Source: an uncultured Muribaculaceae bacterium (GTDB taxonomy: Bacteria > Bacteroidota > Bacteroidia > Bacteroidales > Muribaculaceae). Taken from it: DNA of 24,006 nucleotides. Made by a program: the position numbers and the translations under genes. This document shows, piece by piece, positions 16,542 to 24,006 of this stretch (positions are counted from its first letter, which is position 1; each line of letters begins with the position of its first letter). The stretch spans positions 1 to 24,006 of the forward strand of contig CAJTQH010000022.1 of assembly GCA_910578305.1 (NCBI GenBank), written 5' to 3'. Below the pieces are notes generated by a model. That model had not been told where the DNA came from. It saw only the letters and a list, made by a program, of their open reading frames with translations, and made no database searches.

Positions 16542-18323
16542 ATGACAGAGTTTCATTTCGAAAACAGCGATAAAGCCTACACCGTACCTCTGCGCAGTGC
16601 TACCACCACATCCGGCCGGCGCATGGCCGGCGCTCGTGCGCTATGGCGTGCCAACGGCATGACCGAGGAGCAGATGGGGCGGCCGATAATAGCAGTCGTC
16701 AATTCGTTTACCCAGTTTGTGCCGGGTCACACACATCTGCACGATGCCGGACAGATAGTGAAACGTGAGATAGAGAAAGCCGGTTGCTTTGCGGCTGAGT
16801 TCAACACTATTGCTGTCGACGATGGCATAGCCATGGGGCACGACGGCATGCTCTATTCGCTGCCATCGCGCGACATGATAGCCGACTCGGTGGAATATAT
16901 GGTCAATGCCCACCGGGCCGACGCTATGGTGTGCATATCCAATTGCGACAAGGTGACACCGGGCATGCTCATGGCTGCCATGAGGCTCAATATTCCGGCC
17001 ATATTCGTGAGCGGAGGGCCTATGGAAGCCGGACGCGTTGGCGGAAGAGCCGTGGATCTGGTGGATATCATGGTGGAAGCCGCCGACGAATCGGTGTCGG
17101 ACGAGTCGGTGTACGAGATGGAGCGTCACGGATGTCCCACATGCGGGTCGTGCTCCGGCATGTTTACCGCCAATTCCATGAACTCACTCACCGAGGCTCT
17201 TGGGATGTCGCTGCCCGGCAACGGCACCGTACCTGCCACGCATGCCGCTCGTCTCGACCTGTTGCGCCGGGCCGCACGTCACATTGTCGACAACGCCTGT
17301 GCCTATTACGGACGTGGTGACACGTCAGTGCTTCCGCGGTCTATTGCATGCCGGGGCGCCATGCTCAATGCCATGACACTCGATATTGCAATGGGCGGGT
17401 CAACCAACACTGTATTGCATCTGCTCGCTGTGGCTCATGAGGGTGGAGTGGACTTTACAATGGACGATATCGACATGTTGTCGCGGCACACTCCTGTGCT
17501 GTGCAAGGTAGCGCCGAGCTCGTCCTATCATATAGAGGATGTGAACCGCGCGGGAGGCATTCTGTCAATAATGAAGATACTTGCCGATGCAGGGCGGCTC
17601 GACACATCGGTGATACGTGCCGACTCTCTTACACTTCAGCAGGCTATCGACAGATTTGCCATAGGCGGCAAAGACTACACCGACCGTGCCGACGAACTGT
17701 GGCGCTGCGCCCCCGGACATAAGCGCACCACGGTGATGGGCAGTCAGATGGCCTATTATGATACTCTCGACTCCGACCGCACTGCGGGATGTATCCGCGA
17801 CATGGAGCATGCCTATTCGGCCGACGGCGGACTGGCCGTGCTTCGCGGCAACATTGCCGCTGACGGATGCGTGGTGAAGACTGCCGGGGTCGATGCCTCG
17901 ATACTGGAGTTCCGTGGCCCCGCACGAGTGTTTGAGTCCCAGGATCAGGCCGTTGGAGCCATTCTGTCCGGTAAGGTGCATAGCGGCGATGTGGTGGTGA
18001 TAACCCACGAAGGGCCCAAGGGCGGGCCGGGCATGCAGGAGATGCTCTATCCCACCAGCTACATAAAGAGCAAACATCTCGGACGGGAGTGCGCGCTGAT
18101 CACCGACGGACGGTTTTCGGGCGGCACTTCGGGGCTGTCTATCGGACACATCTCGCCTGAGGCGGCGGCCGGAGGCAATATAGCGCTGGTGCGCGACGGC
18201 GACATGATAGCCATAGACATTCCGGCCCGCACCATCAATGTGGAGCTTACCGAAACCGAACTCGACAGCCGAGGAACTGCTGCGTGGCACCGCCGCCTTT
18301 ACACCTCGAAGTCGCAGACGTGA
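16542..18323 (+). CDS. ilvD: Dihydroxy-acid dehydratase, with apparent frameshift near the 3' end
   Basis: IlvD dehydrates 2,3-dihydroxy-isovalerate and 2,3-dihydroxy-3-methylvalerate to the 2-keto acids of valine and isoleucine synthesis, using an iron-sulfur cluster. Hallmarks are RSATTTSGRRMAGARALWRA near the N-terminus, Cys135 in SNCDKVTPG, CPTCGSCSGMF (Cys198, 201, 204), DIAMGGSTNT and the GRFSGGTSGLSIGH motif near residue 526. The open frame gives 593 residues and ends with an atypical WHRRLYTSKSQT. The conserved family tail is instead intact in the +1 frame at 18271-18393, so one base appears to have been gained (or two lost) near 18270. Joined, the protein would be about 616 residues, the length of E. 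coli IlvD. Whether the shortened form works is unknown; a sequencing or assembly error is quite possible. First gene of the ilv operon. Confidence 0.93.
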   Translation: MTEFHFENSDKAYTVPLRSATTTSGRRMAGARALWRANGMTEEQMGRPIIAVVNSFTQFVPGHTHLHDAGQIVKREIEKAGCFAAEFNTIAVDDGIAMGHDGMLYSLPSRDMIADSVEYMVNAHRADAMVCISNCDKVTPGMLMAAMRLNIPAIFVSGGPMEAGRVGGRAVDLVDIMVEAADESVSDESVYEMERHGCPTCGSCSGMFTANSMNSLTEALGMSLPGNGTVPATHAARLDLLRRAARHIVDNACAYYGRGDTSVLPRSIACRGAMLNAMTLDIAMGGSTNTVLHLLAVAHEGGVDFTMDDIDMLSRHTPVLCKVAPSSSYHIEDVNRAGGILSIMKILADAGRLDTSVIRADSLTLQQAIDRFAIGGKDYTDRADELWRCAPGHKRTTVMGSQMAYYDTLDSDRTAGCIRDMEHAYSADGGLAVLRGNIAADGCVVKTAGVDASILEFRGPARVFESQDQAVGAILSGKVHSGDVVVITHEGPKGGPGMQEMLYPTSYIKSKHLGRECALITDGRFSGGTSGLSIGHISPEAAAGGNIALVRDGDMIAIDIPARTINVELTETELDSRGTAAWHRRLYTSKSQT

Positions 18324-18393
18324 GGTATCCAAAGCTCTCAGAGCCTACGCCGCATCTGTATCATCGGCCGACAAGGGCGGAGTGAGGCTATGA
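18271..18393 (+). other. Displaced C-terminal tail of ilvD in the +1 frame
   Basis: Reading from 18271 gives EELLRGTAAFTP, then REVSKALRAYAASVSSADKG and a stop at 18391-18393. The end ALRAYA...SSADKGGVRL closely follows the conserved C-terminus of dihydroxy-acid dehydratases, which the annotated frame lacks. Counting this tail, the gap to ilvB shrinks from 134 to 64 bp. The tail has no start of its own and should be read as part of ilvD. Confidence 0.88.
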
Positions 18394-18457
18394 CGGATGC
18401 GGTAATATATAAATTGTGTGTTAACACGTCTTAAGAAAATATAACAGAATAATTTGA

Positions 18458-20191
18458 ATGAGCGATAAAATCACCGGAGCTGAAGCTCTGATCCGCGGTC
18501 TGATAGCCGAACACGTGGACCGCGTGTTCGGTTATCCCGGCGGATATATTATACCGGTGTTCGACCGGCTGTACGACTACACCGACCGTATCACCAACGT
18601 GCTCACCCGCCACGAGCAGGGAGCCATGCACGCCGCGCAGGGCTATGCACGCACATCCCACAAGCCGGGAGTGGTGATAGTCACCTCCGGCCCTGCGGCT
18701 ACCAATCTGATCACCGGTCTGAGCGACGCCATGATGGACAGTACGCCGCTTGTGGTTATCACCGGACAGGCTCCGTCGTCTATGCTCGGCACCGATGCCT
18801 TTCAGGAGACAGATGTCATGGGCATCACCCAGCCAGTCACCAAGTGGAGCTATCAGATACGAAGCGCATCCGATGTCGCACCGGCTCTGGCAAGGGCATT
18901 CTATATAGCGTCTACCGGGCGACCAGGCCCGGTGGTTCTTGACTTTACAAAAGATGCACAGACCGGACTGACCGACAGCGGCTATGCCAAGTGCGGCTAC
19001 ATACGCTCATATATACCGTGCCCGGAGGTGTCGCCGGCAGAGATTTCGCATGCGGCCGACATGATCAATCATTCCATTCGGCCCATGATACTTGCAGGGC
19101 AGGGCGTCATGATCTCCGAGGCCGAAGGCTTGCTTGCGGCGCTGGCCGAAAAAGCCGACATACCGGTGGCTTCCACGCTGCTCGGCCTGTCGGTGATGCC
19201 GTCGCATCATCCGCTCTTCAAAGGCATGCTTGGCATGCACGGCAACATTGGCCCTAACGTCAACACCAACCGTGCCGATCTGATAATAGCCGTGGGCATG
19301 CGGTTCGACGACCGCGTGACAGGCGTTGTGGAGCGATATGCCCCGCAGGCGCGGATACTGCACATTGACATAGACGAGTCGGAATTTAATAAAAACGTAA
19401 AGATCGACGCCCGCGTGCACGGCGATGCCTCGATGGCGCTCGCACAACTGCTGCCGCGGGTCAACAAGGCTTCGCACCGGCAGTGGGTCGAATCGTTTGA
19501 CCGCCACAACGAGCAGGAGCTTCGGTGCGTAGCCGTCAATGCCGCCTATGGCACGGATATGGATGCTCCGGCACACATGGGCGAGGTTGCGCGTAAGGTG
19601 TCGGAAGCGGCTCCTGTCGGGGCTGTGCTGGTAACCGACGTAGGGCAGAACCAGATGCTCTCGGCCAAATATTTCCGCTTTACGGCTCCGCGCAGCATCA
19701 TTACCTCAGGCGGACTGGGCACCATGGGATTCGGACTCCCGGCGGCAATAGGCGCGTCGATGGGAGCACCCGACCGTACTGTGTGCCTGTTTACCGGCGA
19801 CGGCGGTCTGCAGATGACCGTGCAGGAGCTTGGCACCATCATGCAGTATGGTACTCCGGTAAAAATAATAGTGCTTAACAATAATTTTCTGGGCAATGTG
19901 CGCCAGTGGCAGGCGCTGTTTTTCGACAGCCGCTTTTCTCAGACCCCGTTGCTCAACCCCGACTTCGTGGCTCTTGCGGCGGCCTACGGCATAAAAGCCG
20001 AGGATGTGGCCTCGCGCGCCGGTCTCGACAGTGCGATAGAGCGCATGATGGCCTGTGACGGCCCTTATATGCTAAATGTCAACATAGATCCGGCCGACAT
20101 GGTGTTTCCGATGACTCCTGTGGGGCAGGCTGTCGACTACATAATGCTCAGCCCGGACGAAGTGTATGATCCCGATATAATATCCCGATAA
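18458..20191 (+). CDS. ilvB: Acetolactate synthase large (catalytic) subunit
   Basis: A 577-residue thiamine-diphosphate enzyme that condenses two pyruvates to 2-acetolactate, or pyruvate with 2-ketobutyrate to 2-aceto-2-hydroxybutyrate: the first common step of branched-chain amino acid synthesis. The N-terminal domain has FGYPGG and the cofactor-activating Glu53 in RHEQGAMHAAQGYAR. VTSGPAATNLITGL and DSTPLVVITGQ follow. The C-terminal TPP/Mg motif begins GDGG (Asp448) and ends NNNFLGNVRQWQ. Length and motifs are standard. The start at 18458 gives the usual N-terminus. It is separated from ilvN by a single base, implying coupled synthesis of the catalytic and regulatory subunits. Confidence 0.96.
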   Translation: MSDKITGAEALIRGLIAEHVDRVFGYPGGYIIPVFDRLYDYTDRITNVLTRHEQGAMHAAQGYARTSHKPGVVIVTSGPAATNLITGLSDAMMDSTPLVVITGQAPSSMLGTDAFQETDVMGITQPVTKWSYQIRSASDVAPALARAFYIASTGRPGPVVLDFTKDAQTGLTDSGYAKCGYIRSYIPCPEVSPAEISHAADMINHSIRPMILAGQGVMISEAEGLLAALAEKADIPVASTLLGLSVMPSHHPLFKGMLGMHGNIGPNVNTNRADLIIAVGMRFDDRVTGVVERYAPQARILHIDIDESEFNKNVKIDARVHGDASMALAQLLPRVNKASHRQWVESFDRHNEQELRCVAVNAAYGTDMDAPAHMGEVARKVSEAAPVGAVLVTDVGQNQMLSAKYFRFTAPRSIITSGGLGTMGFGLPAAIGASMGAPDRTVCLFTGDGGLQMTVQELGTIMQYGTPVKIIVLNNNFLGNVRQWQALFFDSRFSQTPLLNPDFVALAAAYGIKAEDVASRAGLDSAIERMMACDGPYMLNVNIDPADMVFPMTPVGQAVDYIMLSPDEVYDPDIISR

Positions 20192-20192
20192 T

Positions 20193-20738
20193 ATGGATAC
20201 ACAGACAATGTACACAATAGTGGTGTATTCCGAAAACCACGTGGGACTGCTCAATCAGTTGTCCATCATATTCACACGCCGTTGTCTCAACATAGAGAGC
20301 ATCAGTGCGAGCGCGTGCTCCCGTCAGGGAGTTCACAAGATAGCCATTACTTGCCGTTCAGATGCCGCCATGATGGACAAGGTGATAAAACAGATCGAAA
20401 AGCGCATCGACGTGATAAAAGCATATCTGTATACCGACAGCGAATTGGTGTATCAGGAAGTAGCCTTATATAAGGTGTCGACCGCTAAGATTCTTGCCGA
20501 AAACCAGGTGGAGGCCATGATACGCCGTCACGGAGCGCGCATACTTGATGTGACTCCCGACTACACTGTAATAGAAAAGACCGGTCATAATGACGAGACC
20601 GAAGCACTTTTCAACGAGTTGAAGCGTTATGATATCAAACAATTCATGCGCAGCGGCCGGGTTGTGGTGACACGTTCGCCCATCGAGTCTATCGACAATT
20701 ATCTGGCCATGCGTGAGTCACAAATGCCAAAACCATGA
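20193..20738 (+). CDS. ilvN: Acetolactate synthase small (regulatory) subunit
   Basis: A 181-residue protein with an N-terminal ACT domain (about 5-78), recognised by YTIVVYSENHVGLLNQLS, RCLNIESISAS and the following HKIAITCRSD strand, and a second regulatory domain to about 170 (GHNDETEALFNELKRYDI...SGRVVVTRS). It binds IlvB and is expected to give feedback control by branched-chain amino acids. The ATG follows the ilvB stop by one base, and its own end overlaps the thioesterase start by 4 bp. The gene is also called ilvH in some genomes; nothing here separates the two names. Confidence 0.94.
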   Translation: MDTQTMYTIVVYSENHVGLLNQLSIIFTRRCLNIESISASACSRQGVHKIAITCRSDAAMMDKVIKQIEKRIDVIKAYLYTDSELVYQEVALYKVSTAKILAENQVEAMIRRHGARILDVTPDYTVIEKTGHNDETEALFNELKRYDIKQFMRSGRVVVTRSPIESIDNYLAMRESQMPKP

Positions 20739-21499
20739 CAGAAACCTTACAACGTCAAGTACTTTACACGCACCGCTATCATCTGACGGCGGCCCAGTGC
20801 AATGCCCAGTGTGAGCTTGCTCCTGCCCAATTGGTGCAGCAGATCATAGAAGTGGCAACCGAACATGCCGATGCGCTTGGTGTGGGATTCGAGCGGTTGC
20901 AGCACGACGGCAACCTGTGGGTGCTATCGCGCATAGCCATCGAAGTGCACCGCTATCCGCGTCTGCTTGAGGATTATTCGCTCACTACATGGATCGAAGG
21001 ATACAACCGGCACTTCTCTGCGCGAAACTTCGAGCTTCGTGGCCACCATGGCGAAGTGCTGGGCTATGCCCGCACCATATGGGTGGCCATAAACATGCAC
21101 ACAAGGCGTCCTGCCGACCTCTCTGGCATATCATACATAGCCGACACGGTCACCGACTATCGCTGTCCCATGTCGGTGCAGGGCAAGATACGTCCCGCCG
21201 ACCCTCCGCAGATAGTGCACGAGTATCGTTTTCGTGTGAGCGACATCGATTTCAACCGTCATGTAAATTCGGCCAGATATGTGGAGTTGATACTCAATCA
21301 GCTCGATCTGTCGGCATTCGACGAATGCTGCCTGTCGAGATTCGAGATCGAATACAAGCACGAAGCTCACTTCGACGACATGGTGGAGGTGTGCTCGGCT
21401 TATGTGGGAGAGGCTCTGGTCACGGCCATCACTAAAGGCGACACAGTAATATGTGTATCGCGCACTATACTTACTCCGCGCAAAAAGGCGCAGGACTAA
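20735..21499 (+). CDS. Acyl-ACP thioesterase (FatA/FatB-type) within the ilv operon
   Basis: A 254-residue double hot-dog protein of the acyl-ACP thioesterase family, which releases fatty acids from acyl carrier protein in the cytosol. The first hot-dog repeat has LWVLSRIAIEVHRYPRLLED, then TWIEGYNRHFSARNFEL. The second has SDIDFNRHVNSARYVELIL. Asp172, Asn174 and His176 in DFNRH, with Glu210 in EYKHEA, correspond to the Asp-Asn-His-Glu set described for plant FatB; the plant Cys next to the Glu is Ala211 here. ATG overlaps the ilvN stop (ATGA), so the two are translationally coupled. A thioesterase between ilvN and ilvC is a common Bacteroidales arrangement. Because branched keto acids prime iso/anteiso fatty acids, a link to branched-chain lipid balance is plausible but inferred. 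Confidence 0.9.
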   Translation: MTETLQRQVLYTHRYHLTAAQCNAQCELAPAQLVQQIIEVATEHADALGVGFERLQHDGNLWVLSRIAIEVHRYPRLLEDYSLTTWIEGYNRHFSARNFELRGHHGEVLGYARTIWVAINMHTRRPADLSGISYIADTVTDYRCPMSVQGKIRPADPPQIVHEYRFRVSDIDFNRHVNSARYVELILNQLDLSAFDECCLSRFEIEYKHEAHFDDMVEVCSAYVGEALVTAITKGDTVICVSRTILTPRKKAQD

Positions 21500-21545
21500 A
21501 TTATTTATTATGATATAGACAATCACATAGATACAGACAAACGAT

Positions 21546-22589
21546 ATGGCAAAACTGAATTTTGGCGGCGTGGAAGAGACAGTGGTCACCCGCCGCGAGT
21601 TTCCTTTGGAAAAAGCGCGTGAAGTATTGAAAGACGAAACTATAGCCGTGCTCGGCTATGGCGTGCAGGGCCCCGGGCAGAGTCTTAATCTGCGCGACAA
21701 CGGTTTCAACGTGATAGTAGGTCAGCGTCCTGGCCGGACTTTCGACAAGGCTGTGGCCGACGGATGGGTACCGGGCGAGACTCTGTTTTCCATCGAGGAG
21801 GCTGCCAGGCGGGCCACCATAGTGATGTGTCTGCTCAGCGATGCAGCGGTGCTCTCGGTGTGGCCTGTGATAAAACCGCATCTCACAGCGGGCAAGGCTC
21901 TATACTTCTCACATGGTTTTGCCATCGCATGGCCCGACCGCACGGGAGTGGTGCCTCCGGCCGACATCGACGTGATAATGGTGGCTCCGAAAGGCTCGGG
22001 AGCGTCGCTGCGCAGTATGTTTCTTGAGCATCGTGGTGTCAATTCCAGCTACGCCGTGGAGCAGGATGCCACAGGCCGTGCGCTCGACCGCACACTGGCC
22101 CTTGGCATAGGCATAGGCTCAGGCTATCTGTTTGAAACTACATTCCGTCGCGAGGCCGTGAGCGATCTCACAGGCGAGCGCGGATCGCTTATGGGAGCCA
22201 TACAGGGACTGTTTCTCGCCCAGTATGAAGTGCTTCGAGAGCACGGGCACACACCGTCCGAAGCCTTCAACGAGACAGTAGAGGAACTCACTCAGTCGCT
22301 CATGCCACTGTTTGCGCAGAAAGGCATGGACTGGATGTATGCCAATTGCTCCACCACCGCACAGCGTGGTGCCCTCGACTGGATGGGGCCGTTTCACGAT
22401 GCCGTGAAGCCGGTGATGGAGCGTCTTTACAAAAGTGTGGAGTGCGGTCACGAGGCACAGCTTTCCATCGACTCCAACTCTCAGCCCGACTATCGGGAGA
22501 AGCTCGAAGCCGAGCTTAAGGCCATGCGCGAGAGCGAGATGTGGCAGGCCGGAGCCACCGTACGCTGTCTGCGTCCCGAAAATGACTGA
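21546..22589 (+). CDS. ilvC: Ketol-acid reductoisomerase (NADPH)
   Basis: A 347-residue enzyme that isomerises and reduces 2-acetolactate to 2,3-dihydroxyisovalerate (and the isoleucine analogue), the step between IlvBN and IlvD. The N-terminal Rossmann fold has AVLGYGVQGPGQSLNLRDNG with a GxGxxG-type NADPH loop and VGQR. His123 sits in YFSHGFAI. The Mg-binding signature DLTGERG gives Asp207 and Glu211. The C-terminal knotted helical domain includes the CSTTAQRGALDWMGPF segment. Length fits the Bacteroidetes form of the short (class I) enzyme. It lies 46 bp after the thioesterase gene and is followed by a strong terminator, so it ends the operon. Confidence 0.96.
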   Translation: MAKLNFGGVEETVVTRREFPLEKAREVLKDETIAVLGYGVQGPGQSLNLRDNGFNVIVGQRPGRTFDKAVADGWVPGETLFSIEEAARRATIVMCLLSDAAVLSVWPVIKPHLTAGKALYFSHGFAIAWPDRTGVVPPADIDVIMVAPKGSGASLRSMFLEHRGVNSSYAVEQDATGRALDRTLALGIGIGSGYLFETTFRREAVSDLTGERGSLMGAIQGLFLAQYEVLREHGHTPSEAFNETVEELTQSLMPLFAQKGMDWMYANCSTTAQRGALDWMGPFHDAVKPVMERLYKSVECGHEAQLSIDSNSQPDYREKLEAELKAMRESEMWQAGATVRCLRPEND

Positions 22590-22611
22590 CTTCCCTGAGA
22601 TACAGTGATAT

Positions 22612-22643
22612 AAAAAAAGCCGTGCTTCTGGCACGGCTTTTTT
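22612..22643. terminator. Bidirectional intrinsic terminator between ilvC and the CoA-transferase gene
   Basis: Stem GCCGTGC (22619-22625) with GCACGGC (22631-22637), a 5-nt loop, seven A before and six T after. The A and T runs make it work on both strands, which suits the convergent genes on either side (stop codons at 22589 and 22667). Confidence 0.92.
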
Positions 22644-22666
22644 ATATGTCGTAAGTGTGTGGAATA

Positions 22667-24006
22667 TTAGAATCCGTAGCGGCTCCAGTCCACATTGCGC
22701 ATGTCGCCGGTAGCTTTGAATGCGGTGTGGAACGCCATGGCTGCTTCGAGCGAATGGGGTGTCTGGCCCGACTTGCCTAAATGCAGGTATTCGCGCAGGA
22801 GCGGACGATACATGGGGTGTGCGCAGTTTTCAATGATGCGCTCTGCACGCTGCACGGGATCGAGGCCGCGCAGGTCGGCTACACCCTGGTCGGTAATGAT
22901 CACGTCTACACAGTGTTCAGTGTGGTCTATGTGCGAGGCCATAGGCACTATGTTGCTTATCAGTCCGCCTTTGGTTACCGACGGGCAGGAGAATATGGAG
23001 ATATAGCCGTTGCGGGTGAAGTCGCCCGAGCCGCCTATACCGTTCATCATGCGGGTGCCAAGCACGTGTGTGGAATTGACATGACCGAAGATATCGGCTT
23101 CGAGAGCTGTGTTCATGGCGATGACTCCGAGTCGGCGGATCACTTCGGGGCTGTTGGAAAGTTCGGCCGGACGTATCACGAGTTTGTCGCGGAAGAAGTC
23201 GAGATTGTGAAGCACCTCCGACTCCATCTTGTCCGAAAGAGTGAGTGAGCAGGTGGAGCCGAATTTACACTTGCCCATCTTCATGAGTTCGATCACGGCA
23301 TCCTGAATCACCTCGGTATACATTTCAAACTGGGGTATCTCAGGTGCGTCGCCGAGACCAAAGAGCACTGCATTGGCCACATTGCCTACTCCCGACTGTA
23401 TGGGGAGGAACGATTTGGGCAGACGTCCCGAACGCATTTCGCCTATAAGAAATCCGCACACGTTGGCGCCGATCTGCATGGTCACTTCATCGAGTTCGGT
23501 GAAGCCCTTGATGCCATCGTAAGAGTCGCTGTGCACCACACCCGCTATCTTTTCCGGATCGATCTTTACGGTGGGCGAGCCTATGCGGTCGCTCGGTTTG
23601 TAGATGGGTATCTCGCGGCGGTAAGGAGGGTCGAGAGGCATATATATGTCGTGCAGGCCATATAGCTGCTTGGGTAGTTTGGCGTTAAGCTCGAGTATCA
23701 CCTTTTTTGCATGCTGTGCGTAGGTAGGCACGTTGCCCACACCTGTGCCGAGCACTATCTCGCCGTTGTCCATCACTTCTGCCACCTCTATTATGGCCAC
23801 GTCGAGATCTCCATAAAAACCGTAGCGGAACTTCTGTGCAAGCTCCGAAAGATGGAGGTCGAAGTAGTGTGCGTCATGACTGTTGATGCGTGTGCGCAGG
23901 TCAGGAGTATTCTGGTAGGGTGTGCGGCGGTTGATGGCATTGGCACGTGCCAATGCGCCGTCGGCCCAGTTATTGGTCGAGGCACCGGTGAAGATGTTGA
24001 TTTTAA
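22667..24006 (-). CDS. Acetyl-CoA hydrolase / CoA-transferase family protein; 5' end beyond window
   Basis: The frame is open from the window edge to the stop at 22667, giving 446 whole or part codons; full-length members are around 500 residues, so perhaps 50 N-terminal residues are missing. Visible features are INIFTGAS followed by ADGALARANAINRRTPYQN, IQSGVGNVANAVLFGLGD (CoA-binding region), FEMYTEVIQDA with the probable catalytic Glu, and GSGDFTRNGYISIFSCPS. Enzymes of this family move CoA between short acids such as acetate, succinate and propionate; in Bacteroidales that fits acetate or propionate formation. The substrate cannot be told from this sequence. The TTG at 23953 is not the start, since conserved sequence continues upstream of it. 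Convergent with ilvC and not part of that operon. Confidence 0.9.
   Translation of the reverse strand, partial: KINIFTGASTNNWADGALARANAINRRTPYQNTPDLRTRINSHDAHYFDLHLSELAQKFRYGFYGDLDVAIIEVAEVMDNGEIVLGTGVGNVPTYAQHAKKVILELNAKLPKQLYGLHDIYMPLDPPYRREIPIYKPSDRIGSPTVKIDPEKIAGVVHSDSYDGIKGFTELDEVTMQIGANVCGFLIGEMRSGRLPKSFLPIQSGVGNVANAVLFGLGDAPEIPQFEMYTEVIQDAVIELMKMGKCKFGSTCSLTLSDKMESEVLHNLDFFRDKLVIRPAELSNSPEVIRRLGVIAMNTALEADIFGHVNSTHVLGTRMMNGIGGSGDFTRNGYISIFSCPSVTKGGLISNIVPMASHIDHTEHCVDVIITDQGVADLRGLDPVQRAERIIENCAHPMYRPLLREYLHLGKSGQTPHSLEAAMAFHTAFKATGDMRNVDWSRYGF

Noticed and set aside
17565..18332. 255-codon open frame opposite ilvD
   Set aside because: Antisense to conserved IlvD sequence; no motifs.
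18418..18427. Perfect 10-bp palindrome GTGTTAACAC before ilvB
   Set aside because: Single and short in an AT-rich gap; no second copy near another ilv gene and no promoter positioned with it, so chance is likely.
23951..23953. TTG as the start of the CoA-transferase gene
   Set aside because: Conserved in-frame sequence (INIFTGAS and on) continues upstream to the window edge, so the gene is simply cut.
1..24006. Search for CRISPR arrays, tRNA or rRNA genes, insertion sequences and recombinases
   Set aside because: No regularly spaced short repeats, no cloverleaf-like or rRNA sequence noticed, and no transposase or integrase-like protein in any plausible frame.

Overview
The window looks like a chromosome segment of a gut-type Bacteroidales bacterium. 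The grounds are paired SusC/SusD outer-membrane genes, lipoproteins with acidic residues after the lipobox cysteine, a Bacteroides-type promoter (TTTG, 20 bp, TATTTTTG) ahead of ilvD, a T9SS-like C-terminal sorting domain, and an acyl-ACP thioesterase inside the ilv operon. The family Muribaculaceae is a plausible guess from gene style, but no marker gene here proves it.

Region 1 (1-16336) is a mirror-image pair of four-gene operons. Reading outward from a 668-bp centre (7715-8382), each arm carries susC-like, susD-like, a Calx-beta lipoprotein and a secreted subtilisin-family (S8) protease, in the same order. The left arm is on the minus strand and its protease runs off the window start. The right arm is on the plus strand and is complete, ending at a hairpin at 16367-16395. 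The protease partner suggests peptide or protein acquisition (as in RagAB-type systems) rather than glycan use; this is inference.

The centre is the most interesting part. A 411-bp AT-rich segment (7873-8283) is flanked by perfect 21-bp inverted repeats (7852-7872 and 8284-8304). The best promoter-like sequence (8240-8271) lies just inside the right repeat and points at the right operon. Outside this lies a second inverted repeat of 243 bp (7509-7751 and 8346-8588, 7 mismatches) covering the untranslated leader and the first ~69 codons of both susC genes. This is the layout of an invertible-promoter switch choosing between two alternative uptake-plus-protease operons, nested in longer arms that could recombine by homology. 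The inversion itself is not shown by one sequence, and an operator for a shared regulator is the main alternative.

Region 2 (16459-22643) is a branched-chain amino acid operon: ilvD, ilvB, ilvN, acyl-ACP thioesterase, ilvC, with a clear promoter and a strong terminator. ilvD carries an apparent +1 frameshift near its 3' end: the conserved C-terminal tail is intact in the next frame (18271-18393). This is either a recent mutation or an assembly error.

Region 3 (22667-24006, minus strand) is an acetyl-CoA hydrolase/CoA-transferase family gene, convergent with ilvC, whose 5' end lies beyond the window. No tRNA, rRNA, CRISPR array, insertion sequence or recombinase gene was seen.
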